Shown here one piece after another: positions 28,204 through 37,483 of a stretch of 64,000 bases of DNA (positions are counted from its first letter, which is position 1; every line of letters starts with the position of its first letter). This DNA is from Zhihengliuella sp. (lineage in GTDB: Bacteria > Actinomycetota > Actinomycetes > Actinomycetales > Micrococcaceae), in assembly GCF_031178195.1 (NCBI RefSeq), contig NZ_JAPSJL010000002.1, positions 309,593-373,592 of the forward strand, given 5' to 3'. The notes beneath the pieces were generated by a model, which searched no databases, had not been told where the DNA came from, and saw nothing but the letters and a program-made list of their open reading frames with translations. Both the position numbers and the translations under genes were made by a program.

Positions 28204-29357
28204 AGCAACGGCTGAGGATGAAACAGACCCGAAAACCATCGGCGGTGAACGAGCGGTCCCAGATCGCGCGGGCCGGCCGGATCGTCGTCAAGGTCGGATC
28301 GTCCTCCCTGACGACCGTTGACGGCGGGATCAGCGAGGACGCGCTCCTCGCCCTGGTCGACACCCTGGGCCGTGCCCGCGCCGCAGGCACGGAGATCATC
28401 CTCGTCTCCTCCGGCGCTATCGCAGCCGGCATCTCGCCGCTGGGCCTGAAGCGTCGTCCCAAGGACCTCGCCACGCAGCAGGCCGCGGCCAGCGTCGGGC
28501 AGGGCCGACTCATGGCCCAGTACACGGACGAGTTCGCCAAGTTCGACGTCACCGTCGGCCAGGTGCTGCTGACGGCGGAGGACCTGATCCGGCGCGAGCA
28601 GTACGGCAATGCGTTCCGGACGCTGAATCGCCTGCTGGACCTGGGCGTCCTGCCCATCGTCAACGAGCACGACACCGTGGCCACCCATGAGATCCGCTTC
28701 GGCGACAACGACCGACTGGCGGCGCTGGTCGCCGACCTGACCAAGGCCGACGCGCTGGTCCTGCTCTCCGACGTCGACGCCGTCTACGACGGGCCGCCCT
28801 CCAAGGGGGCCAAGCGCATCCCGCGCGTCGACACCCCCGCCGACCTCGACGGAGTGGAGATCGGCGGCTCGGGCGCGGCCGGCGTCGGGACCGGCGGCAT
28901 GGCCACGAAGGTCCAGGCCGCCACGATGGCCTCCGAATCCGGGATCCCCGCCCTCGTCACCTCTGCCGCCAACGTCGCCCGGGTGCTCCGCGGCGAGGAC
29001 GTCGGCACCTGGTTCTCGGCCCGCGGCCTGCGCCGCTCGGCCCGCATGCTCTGGCTCGCCCACCTCGCCTCGGCGAACGGCCGCCTGGTGATGGACCCAG
29101 GCGCCGTCCGCGCCGTCGCCGGTGGCAAGAAGTCGCTGCTGCCGGCGGGCATCGTCGAGATCAGCGGCGAGTTCGAGGCGGGCGACGTCGTCGACCTCAC
29201 CGACCGCAAGGGCCGGATCGTGGCCCGCGGCATCGTCAACTTCGCCAGCGACGAACTGCCGGCCATGCTCGGCCGGAGCACCCGCGAACTGTCCAAGAAG
29301 CTCGGAAAGCGCTACGCACGCTCGGTGGTGCACGTCGATGATCTCGTGGTGATCTAG
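28200..29357 (+). CDS. proB: Glutamate 5-kinase
   Basis: A 385-residue enzyme that phosphorylates glutamate in the first step of proline synthesis. It has the amino acid kinase fold ([10 protein letters not shown] at about 29-38, [10 protein letters not shown], and [11 protein letters not shown]) and a C-terminal PUA domain (about 290-385), as in E. coli. The ATG overlaps the obgE stop by 4 nt, so translation is coupled. A later in-frame ATG at 28218 would remove six residues without touching the domain. Confidence 0.96.
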   Translation: MKQRLRMKQTRKPSAVNERSQIARAGRIVVKVGSSSLTTVDGGISEDALLALVDTLGRARAAGTEIILVSSGAIAAGISPLGLKRRPKDLATQQAAASVGQGRLMAQYTDEFAKFDVTVGQVLLTAEDLIRREQYGNAFRTLNRLLDLGVLPIVNEHDTVATHEIRFGDNDRLAALVADLTKADALVLLSDVDAVYDGPPSKGAKRIPRVDTPADLDGVEIGGSGAAGVGTGGMATKVQAATMASESGIPALVTSAANVARVLRGEDVGTWFSARGLRRSARMLWLAHLASANGRLVMDPGAVRAVAGGKKSLLPAGIVEISGEFEAGDVVDLTDRKGRIVARGIVNFASDELPAMLGRSTRELSKKLGKRYARSVVHVDDLVVI

Positions 29358-29409
29358 CGCCGCACGGAGTCCACGCACCGCTGAGCGAACATCCCACGAA
29401 GGGGGAGTC

Positions 29410-30708
29410 ATGACTGAGACCACCGAGACCACCGCAGGAATTTCCCAGAACGACGACGTCGCCGCCGCCATCGCGGCCAAGGCCGACCGCGCGCGGAGGG
29501 CGGCCCGCGTCCTGGCTCAGGCCGACCGCGACTGGAAGGACCGCGCGATCACCGCGATCGCCGAGAAGCTCGACGCGAACCGGCCCTCCATCGTCGCCGG
29601 GAACGGCCGCGACCTGGAGCGGGGCCGAGCGAACGGCACCACCGAGGCGCTGCTGGACCGGCTGCGGCTCGACGACCAGCGCATCGACGGCCTGATCTCT
29701 TCTCTCGAGGACTTGCGCGGCCTGCCCGACCCGGTGGGTGAGGTGATGCGTGGCGAGACCCTGCCGAACGGACTCCGGCTGCGTCAGATCCATGTCCCGA
29801 TCGGCGTCGTCGGCGCCATCTACGAGGCTCGGCCGAACGTAACCGTGGACATCGCGGGCCTGGCGCTCAAGAGCGGCAACGCCGTGCTATTGCGCGGCGG
29901 TTCCGCCGCCGAGGAGAGCAACAAGGTGCTCATCGGCCTCATCCGGGAGGCACTGGACAGCGTCGGACTGCCCGCGGACACCGTCCAGGGGATCGACGAG
30001 CTCGGTCGCCCGGGCGCCACGGCGCTGATGGGCGCGCGGGGCAAGGTCGACCTGCTGATCCCGCGCGGCGGCCGCAACCTCATCCAGGCGGTCGTCAACA
30101 ACGCGACCGTGCCGGTCATCGAGACCGGTGAGGGCAATGTGCACCTCTTCCTCGACGCGTCGGCGCCGGACGAACTGGCCGTGCCGATCATCGTCAACGC
30201 GAAGACCCACCGCACCTCCGTCTGCAATGCGGCGGAGACCCTGCTCATCCACAAGGACGCCATCGCGGCGCGCAGCGTACTCGAGGGCCTGTCCGGGGCC
30301 GGGGTGCGACTCCACGTCGACGAGCGTGCAGCCGAACTCGCACGAGGCCTGAACACGGTCCCCGCGACGGACGAGGACTGGAGCACGGAGTACCTCGACC
30401 TGGACATCGCGGTGGGCGTCGTCGACTCGCTCGACGAGGCCGTCGAGCACATCCGCCGTTACTCGACCGGGCACACCGAGGCCATCATCACCAACGACCT
30501 CGCGAACTCGGAGCGCTTCATTCGTGAGATCGATTCGGCAGCCGTCATCGTCAACGCCTCGACGCGCTTCACGGACGGGGGACAGCTCGGTCTCGGCGCC
30601 GAGGTCGGCATCTCCACCCAGAAGATGCACGCCCGCGGTCCGATGGGACTTCGCGAGCTGACCACCACGAAGTGGATCGTCCAGGGCGACGGGCACATCC
30701 GGGGCTAG
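29410..30708 (+). CDS. proA: Gamma-glutamyl phosphate reductase (glutamate-5-semialdehyde dehydrogenase)
   Basis: A 432-residue NADPH-dependent enzyme for the second step of proline synthesis. It has the aldehyde-dehydrogenase fold. Catalytic Cys275 lies in THRTSVCNAAETLL, and VIETGEGNVHLF is the preceding conserved segment. HARGPMGLRELTTTKW near the end is a family signature. It follows proB by 52 nt with GAAGGGGGAG before the ATG. A hairpin terminator lies right after the stop. Confidence 0.97.
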   Translation: MTETTETTAGISQNDDVAAAIAAKADRARRAARVLAQADRDWKDRAITAIAEKLDANRPSIVAGNGRDLERGRANGTTEALLDRLRLDDQRIDGLISSLEDLRGLPDPVGEVMRGETLPNGLRLRQIHVPIGVVGAIYEARPNVTVDIAGLALKSGNAVLLRGGSAAEESNKVLIGLIREALDSVGLPADTVQGIDELGRPGATALMGARGKVDLLIPRGGRNLIQAVVNNATVPVIETGEGNVHLFLDASAPDELAVPIIVNAKTHRTSVCNAAETLLIHKDAIAARSVLEGLSGAGVRLHVDERAAELARGLNTVPATDEDWSTEYLDLDIAVGVVDSLDEAVEHIRRYSTGHTEAIITNDLANSERFIREIDSAAVIVNASTRFTDGGQLGLGAEVGISTQKMHARGPMGLRELTTTKWIVQGDGHIRG

Positions 30709-30718
30709 CGCCGTCGAT

Positions 30719-30751
30719 CCGCGCGGCTGTCGCCGAGCGACAGCCGCGCGG
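30719..30751 (+). terminator. Terminator after proA
   Basis: A 14-bp perfect stem (30719-30732 with 30738-30751) and loop CCGAG are followed by GGTTCG, without a T-run. Confidence 0.65.
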
Positions 30752-30864
30752 GGTTCGTGGCTCGGGCCCGCCCACGGGTAACATGGGGTGCAAACCTCAG
30801 GCCCCCGGCTCTGCCAGCGTCCGCGCGTGGTGCCGGTTCCTTTCTCGAAGACCAAGGGAGACCC

Positions 30865-31083
30865 ATGCTCAACCAGCTCATCGCAACCGGTACCGTCGCT
30901 GCGGCGGCGGAGGAGAGCGGCTCGGCCGATCTCGCGCTGATCATCGGCGGCGCCATCATGGCACTGTTCCTCGTCATGCTGCTGATCACGGTCTCCTTCT
31001 CGAACCGCGGGCTCGGCCACGCACCGCACTCCGAGGTCGCCGACCCGCACCGCCAGCACCCGAACAAGCACGGCCATCACTAG
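30865..31083 (+). CDS. Small single-pass membrane protein with His-rich tail
   Basis: A 72-residue protein with one hydrophobic helix (about residues 24-44, [21 protein letters not shown]) after a short Ala-rich N-terminus, then a polar tail rich in His ([15 protein letters not shown] and a final HGHH). The ATG at 30865 has AAGGGAGA 5 nt upstream; the longer in-frame option at 30757 lacks one. A -10-like TAACAT (30779-30784) lies upstream. It sits between proA and nadD, a place where related bacteria also have a small membrane protein. The function is unknown; metal binding by the tail is a guess. Confidence 0.75.
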   Translation: MLNQLIATGTVAAAAEESGSADLALIIGGAIMALFLVMLLITVSFSNRGLGHAPHSEVADPHRQHPNKHGHH

Positions 31084-31117
31084 GCTGGAGCAGGGCCGTC
31101 CGCTCCGGCTCGGAGTC

Positions 31118-31675
31118 ATGGGCGGCACGTTCGACCCGATCCACCACGGGCACCTGGTCGCGGCCAGCGAGGTCGCCGCAGAGTTCGACCTCGACGAGGT
31201 CGTGTTCGTGCCGACGGGCGAACCCTGGCAGAAGCAGCACCGCAAGGTCTCGCCGACGGAGGACCGCTACCTGATGACGGTTGTGGCGACCGCCTCGAAC
31301 CCCCGCTTCACGGTCAGTCGAGTCGATATCGAGCGCGGCGGCCCCACCTACACGATCGACACCCTCCGGGACCTGCGCCGGGACCGCCCGGATGCGGAAC
31401 TGTTCTTCATCACCGGTGCCGACGCCCTGGCCCAGATCATGTCCTGGAAGGACGTGGGAGAGCTGTGGAGCCTCGCCCACTTCGTCGGGGTGACCCGGCC
31501 CGGGCACGATCTCCCGGATCTCGGACGCAACGACGTTAGTCTTTTGGAAGTACCCGCCCTCGCGATCTCCTCGACCGACTGCAGGGAGCGGGTACGGACC
31601 CGGCACCCGGTCTGGTATCTGGTGCCGGACGGCGTGGTGCAGTACATCGCCAAGCACGGGCTGTATCTGGACTGA
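31118..31675 (+). CDS. nadD: Nicotinate-nucleotide adenylyltransferase
   Basis: At least 185 residues. NadD adenylates nicotinate mononucleotide in NAD synthesis. The nucleotidyltransferase signature [12 protein letters not shown] and the late [11 protein letters not shown] motif are intact. Starting at this ATG gives Met-Gly-Gly-Thr directly and removes the first beta-strand that precedes the motif in other NadD proteins. The same frame encodes RPLRLGV just upstream and reaches a CTG at 31085 with no ATG, GTG or TTG, so the true start is probably that CTG, one base after the previous stop. The gene precedes the disordered protein and rsfS, a usual actinobacterial neighbourhood. Confidence 0.92.
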   Translation: MGGTFDPIHHGHLVAASEVAAEFDLDEVVFVPTGEPWQKQHRKVSPTEDRYLMTVVATASNPRFTVSRVDIERGGPTYTIDTLRDLRRDRPDAELFFITGADALAQIMSWKDVGELWSLAHFVGVTRPGHDLPDLGRNDVSLLEVPALAISSTDCRERVRTRHPVWYLVPDGVVQYIAKHGLYLD

Positions 31676-31743
31676 AGCCGACCGGACTGCGGACGTGGTC
31701 CACAACGGCACAACGAATGGTTCACGACTGGGGAATGGATAGC

Positions 31744-33327
31744 ATGAGCAACGATGGAGAGCCTGTACTCACCAGGCGGGCTCTGCGCGAATTGAGGCGA
31801 GCGCAGGAGGAGGCCCGTCGGGCGTCGGGTGAGGGCTCGCCCGCGGCGTCCACTGCCGGTGCCGACGGCGATGCCTCCACGCCGGTGCGCAAGCCGGAGG
31901 AGCAGACGCCGACGGGCCCGACGGACGCCGTCCAGCCTGCTTCCCGCCCCGCCGACCCGCCGGCCCCGGACCCGGCCGGCGGCTCGTCGCGCCCGGCCGC
32001 TCGTGCCCCCGAAGCCACTCGGACACCCGCAGCTCGGCCGGCGCCAGAGCCAGCGGGGCAGCGAGCCGCAGCCAACCACGGCAAGCGCGCGGCGTCCACC
32101 CGCCCGGCCGACGCCGGAATTTCGGGCACGGAGCCCACAGAGGCGACCCCTGCAGACGGCGAGACGACTACCGAGCGTGTCCAACGGGCGAACCGGAGCC
32201 GACGTGCCGCCGAGGCTCCCGTCGACGCCGTGCCCCAGCGATCCGAACGCTCGTCGCTTCAGCGTGCCCGCGACCGTGAGGCCCTGCGCCGGCGTCGTGC
32301 CGCCGAGGAGGCAGCCGCCCAGCCCAAGTCCGCCGGCGAGGAGGCTGCGCCCTTGACGCGCCGGCAGCTCCGCCTCCAGGCGCTGGCCGCCGCGAAGGCA
32401 GCCTCAGGTCGCGATGCGGCCTCCGAGGCGGCCGAGGTCCCCACCGCGGCCTCGGCCGAGGAAGCGGCGCATCTGGACACGGCGCCCAAGCCCGTCGTCC
32501 CCGGCGGTCCCCGGCCGCGCACCGGCGGACTGGGCGCGTCGTCGGCCCGCTCGGACCAGGCGGGTCCGGCGAAGACCGACGCGGAGATGAGCGTCGAGGA
32601 GGCGCTCCGGGCCCGACAGGCTGCGCGGCCGCCTCAGGCTCCGGCAGGGGAGCGCTCCCGGCCGCGGACTGCGCCGGCTACTGCTCCCGCGCACGGTGCT
32701 GCCTCCGCTACGCCGAGCGAGGACACCGGGCTGGTCGATCTCGAGACGCTGGCCACTCAGCGCGAGCGCGCCGCCCGTGCGGCCATCATCAACCGACGCA
32801 TCGCGGAGCGGCGCCGGCTCGAGGCGGAGAACGCGCAGCGACTCAACCAGGTGAGCGCCGACCCGTTCACCGGCGCCATGAACCAGTTCGTCGATCCCGA
32901 AGCCGAGAAGCGTCTGGTCAACACCGGCATCTCGGGCCCGCCGACGAGCGGCGTCGAACTCGACCTGACCGCGGCCGGCGGCCCGGGGACGGGTGCGCGG
33001 ACCGCCCGTCGGAGCACCAAGTCCGTCCCTCACGGCAGTGCCTCCGCCGATCAGCTGCGCCAGACCGCCGCACGGCACGATGCCCTGGCCGCTGCCGGGG
33101 CGCCCGGCGAGATGCCCGCCGCCGCTCCGGGCCCGGCCGCGGCGTCCGACGACGCGGCACAGCGGTCGCCCCTGGCGGCGACCAGCGCCCAGGGGCTCGA
33201 CCCGCTGGACTCGGTCACGGCCGGTATCCGCCGCGCCAACCAGTGGTTCTACATCTCATTCGGTGCTCTCGGCGTCGGCGTGGGGACCTTCGTCGCCGGG
33301 CTCATCATGATCGTCAACAGCAACTAG
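31744..33327 (+). CDS. Long disordered protein with C-terminal membrane anchor, unknown function
   Basis: A 527-residue protein dominated by Ala, Pro, Glu, Arg and Thr and without a recognisable globular domain. Near the start is VLTRRALRELRRAQEEARR, and shorter Arg-rich helical motifs recur (LQRARDREALRRRRAAEEA; LTRRQLRLQALAAAKA; AAIINRRIAERRRLEAENA). The last 25 residues form a single hydrophobic helix (WFYISFGALGVGVGTFVAGL), so it is probably tail-anchored with a large cytoplasmic arm. Start candidates are 31744 (GGGGA 9 nt upstream, chosen), 31735 and 31717. It lies between nadD and rsfS. Codon bias is like its neighbours. Confidence 0.75.
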   Translation: MSNDGEPVLTRRALRELRRAQEEARRASGEGSPAASTAGADGDASTPVRKPEEQTPTGPTDAVQPASRPADPPAPDPAGGSSRPAARAPEATRTPAARPAPEPAGQRAAANHGKRAASTRPADAGISGTEPTEATPADGETTTERVQRANRSRRAAEAPVDAVPQRSERSSLQRARDREALRRRRAAEEAAAQPKSAGEEAAPLTRRQLRLQALAAAKAASGRDAASEAAEVPTAASAEEAAHLDTAPKPVVPGGPRPRTGGLGASSARSDQAGPAKTDAEMSVEEALRARQAARPPQAPAGERSRPRTAPATAPAHGAASATPSEDTGLVDLETLATQRERAARAAIINRRIAERRRLEAENAQRLNQVSADPFTGAMNQFVDPEAEKRLVNTGISGPPTSGVELDLTAAGGPGTGARTARRSTKSVPHGSASADQLRQTAARHDALAAAGAPGEMPAAAPGPAAASDDAAQRSPLAATSAQGLDPLDSVTAGIRRANQWFYISFGALGVGVGTFVAGLIMIVNSN

Positions 33328-33377
33328 ACTGGCCTGCGGGGGCGTCCGCTCCCGTCCGCTCACGCTAAGGGAGACAC

Positions 33378-33761
33378 GTGGCGCTCAACGAGCACACTCG
33401 CAGCATCATCGAGGTGGCCGCCCGCGCGGCCGACGACAAACTCGCCGAGAACATCTCAGCCGTCGACGTCGGTGACCGGCTCGGCATCACCGATGCCTTC
33501 CTCATGGCCTCCGCCGAGACGGAGCGCCAGGTCAACGCCGTCGTCGACGCCATCGAGAAGGCGCTCTCCGAGGAGTTGGGACTCAAGCCTGCACGCCGGG
33601 AAGGCCAGGGCGAGGGCCGCTGGGTTCTTCTGGACTACCTCGACGTCGTCATCCACGTCCAGCATCAGGAGGACCGCGAGTTCTACGCGCTGGACCGCCT
33701 CTGGAGCGATTGCCCCGCTGTGGAACTGCCGGATCTCGGCTCCAAGGATGGCGCCGCCTAG
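33378..33761 (+). CDS. rsfS: Ribosomal silencing factor RsfS (Iojap family)
   Basis: A 127-residue protein that binds L14 and blocks subunit joining when nutrients are low. The family core is intact: KLAENISAVDVGDRLGITDAF, then EGRWVLLDYLDVVIHV and EDREFYALDRLW. The start is a GTG preceded by AAGGGAG. A TAGACT (33325-33330) that begins with the stop codon of the preceding gene may be its -10. Confidence 0.96.
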   Translation: MALNEHTRSIIEVAARAADDKLAENISAVDVGDRLGITDAFLMASAETERQVNAVVDAIEKALSEELGLKPARREGQGEGRWVLLDYLDVVIHVQHQEDREFYALDRLWSDCPAVELPDLGSKDGAA

Positions 33762-33786
33762 CCCCGGTCGGGGGGACAGGCGGATT

Positions 33787-33815
33787 TTGCTCCGCTGCCG
33801 GCCCTCCCGTATGAT
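33787..33815 (+). promoter_or_regulatory. Promoter of tRNA-Ala
   Basis: TTGCTC (33787-33792), a 17-nt spacer and TATGAT (33810-33815) form the best sigma-A-type promoter in this stretch, about 38 nt before the tRNA with transcription starting near 33822. A second candidate, TTGCTT (33823-33828) and GATAAC (33845-33850), is closer to the tRNA. Confidence 0.6.
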
Positions 33816-33859
33816 TGACGAGTTGCTTCGGCCCCGGTCATCCGGATAACGAAGCCCAC

Positions 33860-33932
33860 GGGGGTATGGCGCAGTTGGTAGCGCGTCTGCATGGCATGCA
33901 GAAGGTCAGGGGTTCGAATCCCCTTACCTCCA
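33860..33932 (+). tRNA. tRNA-Ala (anticodon GGC)
   Basis: A 73-nt cloverleaf. The acceptor stem GGGGGTA pairs with TACCTCC (one G-T pair) and the discriminator is A. The anticodon stem TCTGC/GCAGA encloses ATGGCAT, anticodon GGC. The T arm is AGGGG-TTCGAAT-CCCCT. CCA is not encoded. Confidence 0.96.
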
Positions 33933-33938
33933 CCGCTG

Positions 33939-33973
33939 GAGAAGGCTCGGGACCGACGGTCCCGGGCCTTCTC
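33939..33973 (+). terminator. Hairpin terminator after tRNA-Ala
   Basis: GAGAAGGC and CGGGACC pair with GGTCCCG and GCCTTCTC around loop GAC, starting 6 nt after the tRNA. No T-run follows. Confidence 0.6.
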
Positions 33974-34116
33974 TGCGTCCGCCCGGCTGCGTTCCCCACA
34001 TCGGCGCGGTCGCGGCCCGGGGACGCGCCGCGGCGTCGTGACGGACATCGTTAGGTAGGGTTGGGTACCGGCGCCGCGACCCGCGGCGGCCGAACACGTC
34101 GAATGAGGAGCTCAAC

Positions 34117-34485
34117 ATGACCGGGGCCGATATCGCCGGGCTGATCGCAGCCGGAGTCTTCGCCATTCTGGTAGCACTGCTGGCCGTTCCGATCCTCAAG
34201 CTGGGCAGGGTCTTCGACGAGCTGCGTGCCGCGGTTCGCGAGATCTCGGACGGTACCAGCCCCCTGCTGCAGGAAGTCACCACCACGGTGACCACGACGA
34301 ACGAGCAGCTCCGCAAGGTCGACGGCATTACCACCAACGTCTCCGACGCGTCCGCCAACGTCACCGCGGTCAGCTCGCTCTTCGCCGCCGTCGTCGGGCG
34401 CCCCCTCATCAAGGTCGCCGCGTTCAGTGAGGGCGTCCGCGCGGCCGTGAACCGCCCCGCCAAGCCCGCCCGCCGCAGCCGCTGA
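34117..34485 (+). CDS. DUF948 membrane-anchored protein
   Basis: A 122-residue protein with one N-terminal membrane helix (about 6-28, AGLIAAGVFAILVALLAVPIL) followed by a helical, Thr/Val-rich region of the DUF948 family (VREISDGTSPLLQEVTTTV onward) and a basic tail. The family has no established function. It is regularly found upstream of alaS in Actinobacteria together with a second small membrane protein. The ATG has GAGGAG upstream. Confidence 0.82.
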   Translation: MTGADIAGLIAAGVFAILVALLAVPILKLGRVFDELRAAVREISDGTSPLLQEVTTTVTTTNEQLRKVDGITTNVSDASANVTAVSSLFAAVVGRPLIKVAAFSEGVRAAVNRPAKPARRSR

Positions 34486-34509
34486 CCCCTAGGGAAGAGG
34501 ACACACGTG

Positions 34510-34761
34510 ATGAAGAAGATCTTCTGGGTCGGCATCGGCATCGCCGTCGGATCGCTGGCCTACCACAAGCTCACCCAGGCCCGCGCGCAGGCCACCACCG
34601 CGGAGGGCTGGAACCGCACCATCGGCCGGGTCGGCGATTCGATCGCGGACACGCTGGACGCCTTCCGCGAGGGCATGAGCGCCAAGGAGTCCGAGCTCCG
34701 CGACGCCCTCGGCCTCGATCAGCCGCAGCGCGGCCGCCACGCCGGCGGCCAGAACCACTAA
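34510..34761 (+). CDS. Small membrane-associated protein upstream of alaS (DUF6167-like)
   Basis: An 83-residue protein with a short N-terminal hydrophobic segment (KIFWVGIGIAVGSLAYHKL) and a charged amphipathic helix. Position and composition resemble the DUF6167 proteins found between DUF948 and alaS in streptomycetes, but I am not sure of the family. The start may be ATG 34510 or GTG 34507; GAAGAGGA fits either. alaS follows 26 nt downstream. Confidence 0.7.
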   Translation: MKKIFWVGIGIAVGSLAYHKLTQARAQATTAEGWNRTIGRVGDSIADTLDAFREGMSAKESELRDALGLDQPQRGRHAGGQNH

Positions 34762-34787
34762 TCCACCCGAAGGATCGAAGAAGCACC

Positions 34788-37481
34788 ATGAAATCGCAGG
34801 ACATCGCCCGGACCTGGGTCGAATTCTTCTCCAAGCGCGGCCACACGCCCGTCCCGAGTGCATCCCTCGTCTCCGCGGACCCGTCCCTGCTGTTCACGGT
34901 GGCCGGCATGGTGCCCTTCATCCCGTACTTCACCGCCCAGCAGGAACCCCCGTACAGCCGCGCCGTCAGCATCCAGAAGTGCATCCGCACCGCGGACATC
35001 GAGGAGGTCGGGCAGACGTCCCGGCACGGGACCTTCTTCCAGATGGCCGGCAACTTCTCCTTCGGCGACTACTTCAAGGCCGAGGTCATCCCCTGGGCCT
35101 GGGAACTGCTGACCACGCTGCAGGACGCGGGCGGCTTCGGCCTGGACCCGGACCGGCTGTGGGTCACCGTGTACGAGGAGGGCGACGAGCGCGACGACGA
35201 GGCCCGCCGCATCTGGGAGGACGTCGTCGGCGTCCCGCACGAGCGCGTCGTCGGCACCGGCAAGGCGGACAACTACTGGAACACCGGCCAGCCCGGACCG
35301 GGCGGTCCGTGCTCCGAGATCTATTACGATCGCGGCGCCGAGTACGGCCAGGAGGGCGGCCCCGCCGTCGACGAGACGCGGTACATCGAGATCTGGAACC
35401 TCGTGTTCATGCAGTACCGGCTCTCCGCAGTGCGCTCCAAGACCGACTTCGACGTCGCCGGCGAGCTGCCGAAGAAGAACATCGACACCGGGCTCGGCCT
35501 CGAACGCCTTGCGATGATCCTGCAGGGCGTCGAGAACATGTACGAGACGGACCAGGTGCGCCCGGTGCTCGACAAGGCCTCCGAGCTCTCCGGCAAGGAG
35601 TACACCTCCACCGAGGACCCGAGCGACCCGAACCACGCCAACGACGTGCGTCTGCGCATGATCGCCGACCACGTGCGCAGCTCGCTCATGCTCATCTCCG
35701 ACGGCGTGGTCCCCGGCAACGAGGGCCGCGGCTACGTCCTGCGCCGCCTCATCCGCCGCGCCGTGCGCGCGATGCGCCTCATGGGCGTCGAGACGGCCGT
35801 CCTCCCCGAGCTCCTGCCCGCGTCGCGCGACGCGATGAAGGGCGTCTACCCGGAGGTGGAGGCCGACTTCGAACGGATCTCCCGCGTCGCCTACGCCGAG
35901 GAGCGTGCGTTCCTGCGCACGATCGCCTCCGGCACGGCACGCCTCGAGGAGGCCATCGGCGAGGCCCGGCAGGGCACCGGCGCGCTCTCGGGCGACGTCG
36001 CGTTCAGCCTGCACGACACCTACGGCTTCCCGATCGATCTGACGCTCGAGATCGCCGCCGAGGCCGGCCTGTCCGTGGACGAGGGGCAGTTCCGCTCGCT
36101 GATGGCGGAGCAGCGCGAGCGCGCCCAGCAGGACGCCCGCGCCAAGAAGGCCGGCCACACGGACCTGACCGTCTACTCCAAGCTCCACGGCGGCCGCGAC
36201 GTGCGGTTCACCGGCTACGAGACGCTCAGCGGGGAGTCGCCCGTGCGCGGCATCGTCCGCGACGGGGAGCTCCTCGACGTCGCCGAGCAGGGCCAGGAGA
36301 TCGACCTCGTCCTGGACGAGACGCCGTTCTACGCGGAGGCGGGTGGCCAGGCAGGCGACGTCGGCCTCATCACGGGCGACGGCTTCGTCGTCGAGGTCCT
36401 CGACGTGCAGGCGCCCATCCGCGGCCTGAACGTCCACAAGGCCATAGTGCGCGAGGGCGAGCTGCCGGCATCCGCCCGGGTCCTCGCTAACGTGGATCGG
36501 CAGCGTCGCCTCGCCGGCGAGCAAGCGCACTCGGCGACGCACCTCGTCCATGCCGCGCTGCACGAGATCCTCGGGCCGGAGGCCATCCAGTCGGGTTCCT
36601 TCAACAAGGCCGGCTACCTCCGCTTCGACTTCGCCTGGTCCGATTCCCTCTCGGGCGCCGCCAGGGCCGAGGTCGAGGAACTCGCCAATCTGAAGATCCG
36701 CGACAACCACGACGTCGTCACGAGGATCATGTCGCTGGACGAGGCCAAGGCGATGGGCGCGATGAGCCTCTTCGGCGAGAAGTACGGCAGCACCGTCCGC
36801 ATGGTGGAGATGGATGGCGCCTGGTCGCGCGAGCTCTGCGGCGGCACGCACGTCGGTGCCACCAGCCAGATCGGCACCCTCACGCTCCTGGGCGAGCAGT
36901 CGGTCGGCTCCGGCAACCGGCGCGTCGAGGCCCTCGTGGGCATGGAGGCCTTCCGGCACGGGGCCGCCGAGCGCGCCCTGGTCTCCGACCTCGCCGAGAT
37001 GTTCCGCGTTCCGGCGGCCCAGGTCGGCGAGCGCGTCCAGGCCACCGTCGCGAAGCTCCGCGCCGCGGAGAAGGAGATCGAGCGTCTGCGCCGGGAGCAG
37101 CTGGCCGCCCAGGCCGCTGGTCTCGTGGCGAGCGCCCGCGACATCGCCGGCGTCCGGGTCATCGCCCACGACGCCGGCGACGTGGCCGCCGCTGACGACC
37201 TGCGCTCGCTCGCGCTGGACCTGCGTGGTCGGCTCGGCGCCGACGCCGCGGTCGTCGCCCTCACGGGCGTGGCCAACGGTCGCCCGCTGGTGCTGGTCGC
37301 CACGAACGAGGCGGCCCGCGGGAAGGGCATCAAGGCCGGCGCGCTCGTGCGCGTGGCGGCCGGCATCCTCGGCGGCGGTGGCGGAGGCAAGGACGACGTC
37401 GCACAGGGCGGAGGCCAGGACTCCTCCAAGCGTCCCGAGGCGCTCGCGGCCGTCGAACGCGAGATCGGCGACGTCGCCTGA
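34788..37481 (+). CDS. alaS: Alanine-tRNA ligase
   Basis: An 897-residue class II synthetase. The aminoacylation domain is at about 1-240, the tRNA-recognition domain follows, and the editing domain carries the zinc-binding set His581, His585, Cys684 and His688 (HSATH and CGGTH). The C-Ala DHHA1 domain closes the protein, with the Gly-rich GILGGGGGGKDD near the end. It has the standard architecture and length. The ATG follows GAAGGAT. ruvX starts 2 nt after the stop. Confidence 0.97.
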   Translation: MKSQDIARTWVEFFSKRGHTPVPSASLVSADPSLLFTVAGMVPFIPYFTAQQEPPYSRAVSIQKCIRTADIEEVGQTSRHGTFFQMAGNFSFGDYFKAEVIPWAWELLTTLQDAGGFGLDPDRLWVTVYEEGDERDDEARRIWEDVVGVPHERVVGTGKADNYWNTGQPGPGGPCSEIYYDRGAEYGQEGGPAVDETRYIEIWNLVFMQYRLSAVRSKTDFDVAGELPKKNIDTGLGLERLAMILQGVENMYETDQVRPVLDKASELSGKEYTSTEDPSDPNHANDVRLRMIADHVRSSLMLISDGVVPGNEGRGYVLRRLIRRAVRAMRLMGVETAVLPELLPASRDAMKGVYPEVEADFERISRVAYAEERAFLRTIASGTARLEEAIGEARQGTGALSGDVAFSLHDTYGFPIDLTLEIAAEAGLSVDEGQFRSLMAEQRERAQQDARAKKAGHTDLTVYSKLHGGRDVRFTGYETLSGESPVRGIVRDGELLDVAEQGQEIDLVLDETPFYAEAGGQAGDVGLITGDGFVVEVLDVQAPIRGLNVHKAIVREGELPASARVLANVDRQRRLAGEQAHSATHLVHAALHEILGPEAIQSGSFNKAGYLRFDFAWSDSLSGAARAEVEELANLKIRDNHDVVTRIMSLDEAKAMGAMSLFGEKYGSTVRMVEMDGAWSRELCGGTHVGATSQIGTLTLLGEQSVGSGNRRVEALVGMEAFRHGAAERALVSDLAEMFRVPAAQVGERVQATVAKLRAAEKEIERLRREQLAAQAAGLVASARDIAGVRVIAHDAGDVAAADDLRSLALDLRGRLGADAAVVALTGVANGRPLVLVATNEAARGKGIKAGALVRVAAGILGGGGGGKDDVAQGGGQDSSKRPEALAAVEREIGDVA

Positions 37482-37483
37482 CC

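Noticed and set aside
30757-30864. Longer version of the small His-rich membrane protein
   Set aside because: The upstream 36 codons lack a ribosome binding site and show no conserved features; the ATG at 30865 has a good one.
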